Assembly (NCBI GenBank): GCA_964030785.1
Contig: OZ034968.1
Coordinates: 67,580,399 to 67,644,398, forward strand
DNA length: 64,000 nucleotides
Reading direction: 5' to 3'
Source of the DNA: Siderastrea siderea
Taxonomy: Eukaryota > Cnidaria > Anthozoa > Scleractinia > Rhizangiidae
Shown here: piece after piece, positions 21,712-33,477 of the stretch
Position numbering within the stretch: the first letter of the stretch is position 1
How the letters are laid out: the number at the start of each line of letters is the position of its first letter
Position numbers and translations under genes: made by a program
Notes under the pieces: model-generated
The model's input: the letters and a program-made list of their open reading frames with translations, nothing else
What the model was told of the DNA's origin: nothing
The model's database searches: none

Positions 21712-23162
21712 TAGTCTTCTCCGTAGATTGCCTCTTCTATTGTCTGAGCATGTTGTAATGGCTGTGAATCTGATTTAGGAGCTGTTTTGGTCTCTTTTGC
21801 TACCAAGTAAATGAAAATATGAATAATTTAGTGTATTATTAGTCCACACAAGACATCATCGTTCTTGCGGATAGCAGTTGAGCACAATATGAAACTTTTT
21901 GTACATTTGCGCTTTTGTCTCTGTAGAATCGTAGTTGGGGCTGCAGTTTGACAAAGGCAAAACCTGCATGTTTTCTCGGATTTTATAGCCTGTCAATAGG
22001 CTCCCTGAGGAACGTTTGGTCGGAGAGGAAAATATGAAGGTTTTAGACGAGGCCTTACCGGATAAGGAAAAGTACGTGAGACGCATCTCACCATTAAAGC
22101 CGGACATCATTAGAACCGTCACTGATGCATAAACAGAAGTCGAGACAAAGTTCATCAATTACGTCCACTTAGTAACCTGTCATTACGTCCACCTGTCATT
22201 ATCCATCATTTCTGACCAGTTTTTAAAAATTGTAGCAATCTTCATGTATATTACGACCAACAGCAGCAATCATAGCAGTAATGGTTTGCTAGGTTTCCAC
22301 AGATTGGCTCTTCTATCCTAAAAAAACCTATGCTGCAACTTACATTACACTAAAAGTTAACTATAAAGAAGTCGTATTCGATTCAGTCGAGTTGAAGTTG
22401 TGGGACGGATGCACTGAAGCCCTATTCCCACCACGCCCCGCGCTCCCTTTTTGACATGTCTGGGAACAACACATGGCAACGAGGCAGTCTCACCTCCCAC
22501 AAATGAAACACAATCCAGCTTGGAATGCTGGAGTTGACCTGCTGACCTCATATGGGGCTTGAGTTTGTTGGTGGGTCTGGTCCTTGCTTCGAGGGTTTTT
22601 CTCCAGGTTCTCTGGCCACCGATCTTCCTGCCCTCTTAAAAACCAACATTGTAAAATTTCAACTGGAATTTGATCCTGAATCCGAGGGCCACAGAATTAA
22701 ATAAAGTCGATGTATCCGACAAAAAGTATGAGACGAGCCCGCTTCAGTGCCTTGAGCTACCCTTTGGACTATAGTTTCCCAACGCTTTCCTTCTTTGTCA
22801 GGGTACAATATAAAAGTCTGGCTCAACGTGGATAGGCAGGCATGAATTACCCTGGACTCACTATTTAAACCTTACCATTTCTAAATTAAAGCAATTGTGC
22901 ATAGCCTTTGCCACAAAGTACAATCAGTTCCTTCCTCGTATATATGAACTCCCGAGCTCGTTGTTAAAGAAAAGAATTGGAGTCCCGGTATTATCCTGAT
23001 GAAGGCAAAAAATTTAAAATTAACGCGTTTTGTTTTCGGAGAGATAAAAATGTCATCTTTGGCATGAAAAACGCCAATTAACATATTTGGATGGGCAACA
23101 GAGGTTCTAAGATTCTTGGAATCAGATTCGCTCCGTAAATGTTCTGCCATTGGAATGCTCGG
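21712..23162. other. Flank C of unit 1, duplicated at 34905-36404
   Basis: About 1.45 kb that aligns throughout with 34905-36404. No certain gene is present. On the minus strand, CAG at 21966-21964 is followed by a frame beginning VLPLSNCSPNYDSTET. This resembles the segment after beta strand 9 of ASIC channels and would fit in phase after KRKK of the channel exon at 23.2 kb. The match is short, and the frame differs from unit 2 by a 2-bp indel, so this is tentative. Confidence 0.4.
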
Positions 23163-23172
23163 CTAGCTAACA
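23162..23172. other. Tandem duplication junction
   Basis: GGCTAGCTAACAAGAAAACC joins the right end of flank C (the unit 2 copy ends CAGCTAAGAATGC at about 36404) to the left end of the unit (AGTAAAACAAGAAAACC at about 41-58). The ends share only the trinucleotide TAA, consistent with microhomology-mediated or replication-based tandem duplication. Confidence 0.6.
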
Positions 23173-23198
23173 AGAAAACCACCACTTTTTAATTAAAC

Positions 23199-23494
23199 CT
23201 TTTTCCTTTTCATGGCACAGAGAGTACGAAGTCCTGGTTGAACGACAAAACCAAACTGTTCCATGACAGGAAAGGTTTTCTGATCGTGTACGAAGACTGT
23301 AATCCCCAACATTGGATTCACTGGGTTATCGAGATAACTGTCCCTCTCGATATTCAACAGTAGTTTCAAACCGTTTACTTGACCGGCCATTGTGGCGTTT
23401 ATGATCGGATGATTATGTCCAGAGTTGAAGGTGTAACACTGACCAAACGCAGAGCTGTAAAAAGATGTGAAGTTCTTGGACTCACAAGGCTCGT
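23199..23494 (-). pseudogene. Truncated duplicate of the DEG/ENaC channel exon
   Basis: The last ~98 codons of the channel exon are kept (through SAFGQCYTF, MAGQVNGLKLLLN and PGLRTLCAMKRKK, donor intact). A deletion then joins the equivalent of position 370 directly to the equivalent of about 1375. About 1.0 kb is lost, including the start codon, the HG motif, TM1 and FPAVTLCN. Several amino-acid changes separate the copies. It cannot encode a channel on its own. Confidence 0.85.
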
Positions 23495-26133
23495 CACCCT
23501 GCAGTTCATATTTGATGATTGTTTGTTTATATGTATATCACCAAGCCTTTCCTTCTCCATACCAGGCTAAAAAATGGAACAAAGATTAATTGAAAAGCTC
23601 GCTGCATTTTAAAGTAATAAACCAATACGTTGTCACCCATAACATACCAGTTCTTAATGTGACTTTGGATAACTCGCGAGCCTGAGCTAGTGGGGAATAA
23701 TGGGGGGGGGGGAGCAATCCCCTCTACAGGAGATGCAGATAGTGTACACCTAACTAATCCAGTTAGAACCATAGACTCTTGATAAGTCCAATAGAAGTCA
23801 ACTGTTACACTTATAGACTATGCTGCGAATGATTTCAAATATGAGGAGTTTTTGCACTCTAAATACATAAACCATATTTTTACAATTATTATATTATGGC
23901 GTATTTTTAATCTTTTTATAACTATCCTTGAACCATTTTCGAGGCACAAAGATTTCAAACGGCTCTATCTACCTTCTTAATGCTTCTTTTTTTCTTTCCT
24001 TTCTTCCTTTACTATATTTTGTAGATATAATTTTGTCTTGTGGTCCAAAAAGGTTTTTTGTTCATTAGGGCCTAAAATATAGGGTTGGTTTGCCTAAGGA
24101 GTAGATTTTTGCAATTTTGTCGTGGAAAGGGGACAGATTCAGGGGATTGTGTCTAAGCAGAGGGTCTGAAAAAATACATGATATATTTTGGTCTGAAACG
24201 GGGTGAGGATAATTACAACCTCAGGGCGACAACCCCCTTGATTTGCCTTCAGCAAAGTATCATTCAAATCGCTTTCGTTTCTATGTAAATCTGGTTTTCA
24301 ACTGTTTCATTTGACCGAACAGCCTCGACTAAAAATATCACCGAAGAGAGCTATAAAATTTAACAGAAAGAAGATTTTAAGAAAACTGTTGCTAAGACAA
24401 CCGCTATTAACACTAAGTTAAAAAAGATTAGCACAGAGTATTTTTCCCGAAGCAAAAAACAGATGTAGCTCAAAATATTTATATAATAAGAAAAGGTACA
24501 ATGATTATCTATCAGCGTTTTATTGGTTGAAACAATGAGGGAAATGGTTCAGTACTTTAATTTTGACATGTAACTGAAGTGCCTGAAGTCACGACTTATT
24601 TGAGGCCCCGAAATACTTTTTCCGTTAGTTTCAGGTTCAGCAGCACAACACAAGTGCTTAAAAGTGAAAGTTTATTTTTAAGACCTAATCTCGTCGTTAA
24701 ATATATATTTTTTTAAACAGTCTTCAATGGTATTAATTATGGTAGGTTAAAATACTGTTTGCTGATTACTTTTCTCTGACATTCGCACTGAATCAGAAGC
24801 TATAAAAAAACTCAACAAAATCACGTTGTCGGTGAAAATACTGTTTTTTATAAGTATAGTTAATCAGCCGTCCGCCAAAAGGTCCTGCAAAAGTTTTCCT
24901 TTTCACGCTGTCTACATGACAGAATTGTTCCAATAGGACAATAGGTCCGGTTATCATCGCATGTTACTTTCAGCAACTCAAATTCTTCCCCGAGCCTTGT
25001 TTCACTATGTACTTTTAGCAAACATTTGTTAACTGGACAATTTGATGCTTTGGGAGTTCGTTAATGAGAAACGCCTGGAAAGCGAGGCTTGGTGGTGAAA
25101 TTAGTTAATGTGACATCTTGACAACAAGGAATTGAAATTGTCATCTGAAAGGCGGCGTGGTTGTGTGACAGCGGTAAGCTGGCTTATTATTAGTTAGGTT
25201 TTCAAACATGTATTCATTTATTTCTCAAAGAAACACACTTGCACATCTTTACAAAATAAAATGATGACGACACGGTATGCTACCTTATCCGTGTTTGAAT
25301 ACTACCGTTTCAAATGTTTAATTTTAATTTATGTCAGCCTGCAAAGGAAACTTAACTGTGTCATTCAAATTTTCGATGATCTTCAGCCTCACTTAAAATA
25401 TTAATACAGATTAATGCCAAGTGGTCATGGGATGTAAATGAGAAATGGCTGAATAAGTCATTGTTTTGGCGCCAAAAAATTGGCCTTGAAAACGAGGTGG
25501 ACGTAACATCATATCAGTATAGATAGGATAGCCTAACAGCGGAACTCCTCAAAACCCCTGCTGTAAGGAATCCTGCATTGTTTTATAACTTGATACGTAG
25601 TCTCTGAATAAAGTTCTAGATCAAATAACACCCACGTGGTCGCTAACCTAGTGTTTTGATTTGCATAAAATAAAAAGCAAGTTGTCTGGCTTACTCTTAA
25701 CGTGTAGCGGTAAGAATTGGCAAAAAATCATATTAAAGCACGTTTAAACTTGAAATAAAAAAGATGGTGTCAATGAAATTTCAGTTTAGTCTCAGGCAAT
25801 AAGATGGCCAATTTGAGGCAAATCTTCACATTCACAGCCCGATCATAGAGTCGATCGGAGATAGAGTCGTGTGATGGACCTTTGTCAAGGCGTTTACTGA
25901 ATCTTTCAACCTGTACAATATTAGCGGGAGTTGACTCTGATCACATGTCGTATTTATAATGAGGTTACCCTTTCCGTGTGAATAGCAAACGCTAAATAAA
26001 GTAATAGAAACTGCGTTCGCTGACTCGTTTGCGCCATTTCGAGGGCGGGCGCCAGCAAAGAGACTGGATGAAGAGAAAGCATTCGGGAAAAAATGGCGGC
26101 AAAGATTTCCGGTATACGTCAATAAGGCCGTCC

Positions 26134-26204
26134 AACCTCGTTCCCAGGGTCTCTCTTCTTTCGCTCCAGGGAACGGGAAGAAGAGAGACCCTGGGAACGA
26201 GGTT
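26134..26204. mobile_element. 71-bp foldback element, unit 2 copy
   Basis: The paralogue of the hairpin at 3852-3922. Both arms are intact with small loop changes, as expected for an element present before the duplication. Confidence 0.7.
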
Positions 26205-26724
26205 GTAGCCACCACGAAACAGATATCGTTTTTACCTTGAAGACAGTTCCTAGAGAGACTTCTCTCACGTATCTTCACAACCTAGTAAATTTTCGCTCGA
26301 AGTCAAGCGCTCGTATGTATAAGCTTAAGCCTATATTTTTGTCGTAGCGGTGCTAGCTTTCACCTTTTTCCAAAGGTAAATAACCTGGCCAAAAAAATTG
26401 TTGGGTTAAAACTTGGGATAAGTCGGTGTACAAGGGAAAGATGATTGTAAAAGCTGGTAGTCGAAATTAAGGCCACAGAAAAACTCGCCTGAAATGTAGG
26501 CTATAAAGCTAAAACAGCATGCGGGGCCCTGAGGAAACGAAAGTTTTGCTTGCGTCATTCGTCACGAAGTATAAACTTGATTATTTTTTCTCGTTATTAA
26601 ATATAAAATGTATGTGCAGAATGTAATCTTAGAGTGCGGCATTCTTGCATCATATCGCAGTACAGGACTGAAGAGTTTTCTTCAAATCTAAGGATTAAGA
26701 AGGTAGAATTAAAATTTTGTATAT

Positions 26725-26827
26725 GTAATCGCATGAGGCCGAGTAGAATTAAGGATAAATTTTCACGGGTATTTTAAAAATACAAGAGAAATTTGTCCTT
26801 AATTCTACGAGGACTCCATGCGATTAC
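26725..26827. mobile_element. 103-bp foldback element
   Basis: GTAATCGCATGAGG at the left is answered by CTCCATGCGATTAC at the right, and GTAGAATTAAGGA by TCCTTAATTCTAC nearer the centre. Absent from unit 1, so it arrived in unit 2 after the duplication, or both it and its neighbour were lost from unit 1. Confidence 0.6.
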
Positions 26828-26829
26828 TT

Positions 26830-27786
26830 GTTTATAACACAGAGGGCAAAATTTTTGGAAAACTTGCCGGGAACGTTGAAACACAATCAGCCGGCCCTCA
26901 GAATTTAGGTACACGCTCATAAACAATTCTGACAATCCTGACAATCCCAGAGCTACATGGGTGTCATGGTGTTCTAACTCTAATTTTTGCTATATACTTT
27001 TCAATAATTAATTATTAGTCATTATTTTGTTCAATTTTATTACTGTCCTGTAATTTTAAGGTGGACTAGCTCGAATGGTTCGTTAGTTCCTCTCTAGTCT
27101 TCCTCTTTTGCACATATTTAATTATTTTTTTTCTGTCATCGTAACTTACTATATACGTACTTTTTATTTTTGTAAATCTATATATTTTGTTTATATTACT
27201 TTGTGCAAAGAAAATGGGGTAAAATTTTTTATTTTTTTTTTAAATTCACCAAACTAGCAGTTTAACTGTTGCTCAGCGCACAGAACAAGAAAGACTGACA
27301 ATTATCGTTGACAAAATACACTTAAAACACTTAAAACTCAAACTAAGTAAATATTATTCACCTGAGTTGCAAAGCTTCCTCTCGCTGGAGAAATTGTCAA
27401 CCACGTCGCTCCAAAGTTTTTAGTAGTTTTAAAACAAACGAACATTTGCTGTTTCCGATCCCGTAACACATATAGGTCCACCTTTTGGAATTTCTCTTCA
27501 AGCTAACGCCCGATTTCCTTACCATTTTTACCAACCAACCCGGTTAAAAGTCAAACTTTGGAGCGATCCTTGTGTTGAACAACTAAAAATCCGTTTTTTG
27601 TTTCAAGACGCCTACAAAATCAGTAAATGGCGCGCTCTCGCGCTTAGCCAATCAAATGTGAGAAATTTTGGTGTTTGGCCAATCAGGAATTGATAATTTT
27701 GCCCTCGTCCGAAAGAAAATTAAGAGAAAAATGCCCTCTGTCTCAACCAATCAGCATTCAGTAATTTTGCCCTCTATGTTATAAAG
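26830..27786. mobile_element. TIR element of about 960 bp, non-coding
   Basis: TTTATAACACAGAGGGCAAA at the left end is matched by the inverse of TTTGCCCTCTATGTTATAAA at the right, a TIR of about 22 bp with one mismatch. No open frame of note lies inside. Unit 1 has only about 38 bp at this place (4380-4410). The target duplication is unclear, and the element may have landed next to the hairpin just to its left. Confidence 0.55.
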
Positions 27787-28125
27787 AAATAAAAAGCTTT
27801 GAGTAACGGCGGGTTCGTTGCAAAAAGAAAGAAACCGTATGTTAATAAATCATACATGAGGCTGAGAGCTGAAGGTTTATATGGTAAGCCGATTCACAAA
27901 CTCGCGATCCAGCTGTTTAAAATAGCCGTTGAGTAGTAAGTTGCGTTTCGGTTTCCTATTTACCAAGTGCGCATGCGAGGATACTGGAAATAAAAACCCA
28001 TTACAAAGGAAGGAGATGACGAATAGGAGGTACGAAAATCAAACCGAAACCAAAAAAATAAAGAGAGAAAAGAAAAGAAAGGAAAAAGGAAAAAAGAAAA
28101 AAATCGGAAAGACAAAAATAGTGAA

Positions 28126-28205
28126 GCTGTGAGGTTTGAACTCGCGCCACCTGAAAAAGAAAAACCAGCGTAGATACGCTCGCGCGTCTATCCACTGTGC
28201 CACCA
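28126..28205 (-). repeat. tRNA-like SINE head, unit 2 copy
   Basis: The paralogue of 4770-4852, with the A box (minus of 28184-28202) and B box (minus of 28131-28145) kept and small indels between them. Confidence 0.45.
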
Positions 28206-29257
28206 AAACAGAAGTGAAATATTGGTAGTTATTTTACGTACATAAACTTTGTTACATAAACTTTGTTAGTTTAGTTTGCATTGACATCGTAGGCATGGAT
28301 ATGGTTATATTACGTCACGCAGCACAGTATAGATCTCTTGAGTACATAATAATTTTTCTTTGAAGGTAATTATCGCTTGCAATGCCCTTCTCAATATTGT
28401 GACAGTTGGGACGGATGCGGAGAAATGATGGGCTTTCCGTTCAAATGGTGGCAAAAAAAACTTTCGTTGAGTCTTGTCACCGGGCATTTTTAGCCTTTTT
28501 CTCTTTTAGCAATTAAGTTAAGCTAATTTGTGGACTTTAGGCTGAACTCTTAGTTATTAAATACAGACGGAAACTTGTGTTTTGAAAGTATTAGAGGGAA
28601 GCGTTTTCCGTTATTACTTGCATACAAGATGCAGAGTTTCTAGAGACCTCGCGTAAAGAAACTCCGTACTTTGCAGTTGAAACAGCGGTTGAAAAGAGAA
28701 ACTCGAGGATCACAAATGCTCTTCTTCAACTTTGTCAGTAAACAATACCGCCCAGCGATGAAAGAAAAACTGCCGTTGTAATTGTTGAAAGTCCTATGTT
28801 TCATAAAATGAACCAAAACAAACTGTTCCCATGCCAGTTCCCCATTTTGTTTATGCTTTGTTTTTACGTACTGTCTTACGTTTTTATTTATAAAGAACAC
28901 ACTGAAATAAGAATAACTCAGCGGCATTTTATTTAGGGACTTAATAGGGTCTACCATTAGCACAAATCAAGTTGCTCTAAATGCTGTTTCCTTGTGAAAT
29001 CTCACCTATTGCAAGCGGCAAAGCTGCCCGCTAAGAGTTTTTTTCACTCACGATCAGGTCCGGCAATCATTATGTTGTTCCAAATGTTTAGAAATAAAAC
29101 AAGGGATCTTTTATAGAGATGTACTGTACATCCTCTTTACTTAACGCCTCAAAAAAGATAGTTTAGCCTAAAGTGTTTGTTCGAGGGTAGTCCGCCATTT
29201 TTCACTACAAGTAAACGCGCCAGTACTGATTCACACACTCCGCTATTACCTGGTAGT

Positions 29258-29517
29258 CTGGGGTGCTTACCATTTACACAAACCATCTGGTTGGAAAATC
29301 CATCCGTAAACATCAAATAATTTAACTTGACCTCACGGAAGAAGGAGAAGTTACAAAGTGTCGCCAAATCAGCTGAAGAGACTAAAAAGAATAGAAAGTA
29401 TGCATCACCCCAGCCTGCAGCCCATAATTTCCAAAGCTTTCCAAACGGAATGACGCTAACCATTTGATTTTCCAACCGGAATTTCCGGTTTCTCCGTGTA
29501 AATGGTAAGCACCCCTG
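29258..29517. mobile_element. 254-bp MITE with 3-bp target duplication (Harbinger-like)
   Basis: The element is 29261-29514. It starts GGGTGCTTACCATTTACAC and ends with the inverse GTGTAAATGGTAAGCACCC. CTG lies on both sides (29258-29260, 29515-29517). The empty site in unit 1 reads CTGGTAATCTGGTTCCC (6050-6066). A 3-bp duplication with GGG...CCC ends fits the PIF/Harbinger group. Non-coding. Confidence 0.8.
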
Positions 29518-29613
29518 GTTCCCAGTTTCCTGCTCAGGTTCAAAAACCATTTCTGAATGGTAATTTTGGCAAAATACAATTCCCAATGGCAGTAGTTTGA
29601 TGAGGGTGTCGAT

Positions 29614-31547
29614 TTACTGCCCTTGAGTAGGACAGAAAAGTTGCCTCAGAGTTTGTTTAGTTGCGGCTCTGATATCACTCTGACGATAACAGTACAACAA
29701 CGGATTCAAAGACGACTTCAGAAGTACAAAGGAATAAAGAAAGACATGGGTCAACAAATTTGACCCATTAAATTCACGAGCAAGATTGATTGAAGATACA
29801 AGGTAAAGGCCTACTCTGGGACCCAAAGTCGCCGTAACTTTGGGCGACTTAAGGCGACTTTAGGCGATTTTAGCTTATTTTGTCCAAAATTACGGGCAAT
29901 TTTGGGCGATTTAAGGCGATTTTGGACGACTTTAGGCGACTTTGGGCGATTTTGAGCGACTTTAGGCAATTTTGGGTAACCTTCAGTGACTTAATTGGAA
30001 ATGCCAAGGTGAACCTAAGTACAGTTGTGGTATACATATACATGGGAATCATCATGGTACACCATAATGCATTGTTACAGAAAATATCCATACTATCCCC
30101 ATGAAAATGTTTTAGTTTGAATGCTCCACCAACCCCCTATTCCACCCCACCCTTCTGGAAATTCTAGTTTGGTGGCTTTCAAGAGCCTCCACTGCCCCCA
30201 CCCCCCTTGGAATTTCTAATGACCTCTTGTGATGTTGGTATGGACCCGCACACTAAAGACATTAGTAGTACATAAACATGCAACAATGACCTTAACAACA
30301 GCTAGCAAGCAAGGTTGTTGCCGAATTGGTCACAGGCCAAAAAGTAAGGCATTAAGTGAAACCTGTGAGTTAGTAAGTGTCACAACAAGAAACTTAGGGG
30401 CCCCACGATGATTCCTTGGGCATTTTATTGTATAGGGCTCTGGTTAGGCAACAGCTTTGGCAAGCAAACTGAAAATAAACTATATTAAGTTTTACATAGT
30501 TTACTATTAATATATAAACTATATACAAGGGATTTAAGGCGACTTTAGGCGACTTTAGGCGACTTTAGGCGACTTTAGGCGACTTTGGGCGACTTTGGGC
30601 GACTTTAGGCGACTTTAGGCGACTTTAGGCGACTTTGGGCGACTTTAGGCGACTTTAGGCGACTTTGGGCGACTTTAGGCGACTTTAGGCGACTTTGGGC
30701 GACTTTGGGCGACTTTAGGCGACTTTAGGCGACTTTAGGCGACTTTGGGCGACTTTAGGCGACTTTAGGCGACTTAAGGCGACTTTAGGCGACTTTGGGT
30801 CCCAGAGTAGGCCTAGGTAAGGAACGTAGCAAACTAGAAAAACAAGTAATATAATGAAGTTGTTGACGACGGATTTTCTGAATCTGAGCATGTTGAATTG
30901 CTGCTGCGCCTGAGCATGAAACTGATCTTGAATCTGAGCCTGGTGATGCCGTACGACTTGGTAAATCTTGATCCAAATGAACGAAACTGTGACGAGACAA
31001 ACTGATAATAGGGCAGCCATTACTGCAGCTAGAGCTTCAAAACCACGAATCCATGCCAGTAAGTGCAATCCACTTATGATCCATAGGCAAGCAATTACTA
31101 CTTTTGCTCTTGTTTGCGTCACAACTTCTTCATATCGTAGATGAAAATATATCGCTAAATACCGGTCAATGGTTATTGCTGTTATAGTGAGCAGATTAAC
31201 ATCTGTTAGATGGACAGTTACTGTGACTTTTATGGACACAAACAAACAAGGGACAGCTTTGCCCTTGAGAAACAAACTGATATAAAACCCGATGAACATT
31301 GGCTCAGATATGAATCCAACACATAAATCGGAAAGAGCAAGACCGCACACTAAAATCATCGAGGGCGAGGTTAAATTAGAGCTCCGCCATTTTGACACAA
31401 GAACCAAAAGGTTCCCAATGTAGCAGTTATGGAGAAAATGCTGCTTAAAACAATGTTTATGATTAACGCCTTTGAGTTTTCAGCCAAAGTATCCTGAATT
31501 TCTCGATCGAGGCAGAAATGCTGTTTTGAGAAGTGTTCTTCGTCCAT
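29614..31547 (-). pseudogene. GPCR-1 duplicate, frameshifted and split by a TIR element
   Basis: The duplicate of GPCR-1 (6157-7074). The N-terminal part (31547 to about 31413) and the rest are put out of frame by one missing T in AAAAGGTTCCC (about 31411; unit 1 has AAAAGGTTTCCC). TM2 to TM6 follow with DRYLAIYFHLRY intact. A 1,008-bp element at 29807-30814 then interrupts TM6, and the TM7 part resumes at 29806 with KSSLNPLLYCYRQ, where unit 1 has NSSLNP. Neither half can make a receptor. The high similarity suggests fairly recent decay. Confidence 0.9.
29801..30820. mobile_element. 1,008-bp TIR element built of a 10-bp minisatellite
   Basis: The element is 29807-30814. The TIRs are about 27 bp, beginning AGGCCTACTCTGGGACCCAA; the right end is the exact inverse. 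The 6-bp target duplication AGGTAA lies at 29801-29806 and 30815-30820, and the empty site in unit 1 is AGGGTAA at 6343-6349. Inside are two direct-orientation blocks of GGCGACTTTA or GGCGACTTTG units (about 29839-29980 and 30534-30797) around a unique core of about 550 bp. The TIR itself ends in a repeat unit, so the array may have grown from the terminus. No transposase. Confidence 0.85.
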
Positions 31548-33477
31548 CTCGTTAGTTAAATGCCTTCTTTAATTACATTTCGCTTTTCCCAACTGAAATT
31601 TAAGGATTACGCCTTTAATTTTGCCAGTCCCACAAACACTTGACAAGGAACAGCTTTGTGAAGTCGTAAGAAGTATTGAGTTTATAAAACTGAAAAATCC
31701 CACTGTGTGACAGTGTAATTAACCATGGAAATGAACACTCTTCTGGAAAAGCACTTCCCAGTGGTGCCCTTGTTTGTCATTTCAGCATTTGTTTAAACAA
31801 ATTAAATTTCGTGTTATTCTTAGTGCTGAAGGGAATGAAAAGATTATTAATAAAGTCTGTCAATGCGTGAGGTTGTATTCCAGTATTATAGCGTTGAGAT
31901 GTAATCAGTGTTATTGACTTAATAAGAATTTAATTTAGAATAAATCATTATTTATATACTTTCCAAGATGAATCATGGGGTATCCATCGAAGATCGTCTC
32001 TGTAATGTTTCTTGAAATTGAAAAATCATACGTTGTCGTCTTTTCAAAAGTCTGGAGATTAAGGTATTATTTAGAAACATAAAGACGAAATTGAAAGTCA
32101 TGATCAAATGACGTATTACAGCAGCTGCCGTTTTTTGTTCATTTACAGCGAAATACTGATATCCCGGGGTACATGATATACAAAAAGGAGATGAACAATG
32201 GACAAAAGTCCTCAAACTCACTGCCATAGGTCGCAGTACAAACTCTATAGTTGTTCAATTCTTATTAAATTTTTCTCGCTGTTAATTTACTTTTAGAAAG
32301 CGGATCTATAATTCACTATTTATATTGATCTAAAGCAAATAATGTCAGGTAAATCAAAAGGAACAATTCAATGGTCTGTGCATGTTTCGGCAGTACTAAA
32401 AAGAAGTTGTCATTTCTTTCAAATTGACTTTCATTGCTATACTTAAAACAATATACAAAAAGTTCACCGCATGATTACATTTTAAAATGGATGTAGTCAG
32501 AATATAATATATCTTGAATTTTCAGTTTCTTTTTTTTTTTGACCGAGGACGCACCTTAAATCAAAGCGATGTAAAGCTAATCTGAGAAATCTTTACCACA
32601 CCGATGTGATTTCTAATTAACTTTGGTAGTCTTGCTATTGTTTTCTTATATTAACAACACAATTGAACTTCAGTTTATTTAATTAAGAATTTGAGTATGA
32701 ATGTGAAAAGAAAAGGGGCAATAGCATTCTTGGTGTACAAATCAGGTTGGTTGTATGGGTGCCTGCAGAGTGCATTGATTTGGAGTCTGAAACATGAACC
32801 CTCTGGCTTGTCATTCTTGTCTCTAGCCCTCAAAAAATGATAAATCATTTGATTTTATATTGAGTGCTGATGTGACCGGTCCTCTTTTCAGTTTATGACA
32901 TTATAGTTAGTGGGTTCGATATGGGCGGAGCATTCTAATATTCAAAGAGAAATATCCCACTTACGAGCCAGCTGGCGGCATACGGGGAAACGTCAACAGC
33001 ATGAATGATCGTATGATTCATCGCTTAATTAGAGCGGTTTCAGTTCAGTGAGTTTCGTAAAACCAAAACCAATTGAAAGTAATTATTACCCTAACCAATC
33101 ACAACAGATGCAAACAACAGAATCAACCAATCAGAACTCCAAACCAGTACATTTAACCGGCTCTAAAGGCGGAAAATGCGTTTGACGAAGTCACTGGATT
33201 GATTGGGGTTTTTTGTTCTGATGGGTCGAAACAGTGGTGCGTCGTTTTTCAATGAATCACAGAGCAAAGGCGAATTACTTTCGACACTAAATCGAAAACT
33301 GCTGTGTTATCTTGTATTACTATACTGCTCACCTTAACTATTAAGTACTGTTGAAAGCTGCGTAAAGAAGCAGCTATTCGACAAGAGAAAGCGCTGTAAA
33401 GTAACTGATTGTTTTCATTCCAAGTGAACGAGGACGAAAAGCGAGGGTTTAAAAGTGACTTTGTTAATATTCAAACA
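31548..33477. other. Spacer between the GPCR-1 and GPCR-2 duplicates
   Basis: The paralogue of 7075-8926. No gene. Small indels relative to unit 1 only. Confidence 0.5.

Larger units (their letters stand above)
23495..29613. other. Intergenic stretch of unit 2
   Basis: The paralogue of 1375-6156. No gene called. It differs from unit 1 by about 210 bp extra at 24680-24900, the compound insertion at 26.7-27.8 kb and the MITE at 29.26 kb, and it lacks a segment equivalent to about 5890-6035. Confidence 0.55.

Noticed and set aside
30715..30830. C-terminal tail of repeated SPKVA / SRLKSPKVA on the GPCR-1 duplicate
   Set aside because: This is translated minisatellite from the inserted TIR element, not receptor sequence.
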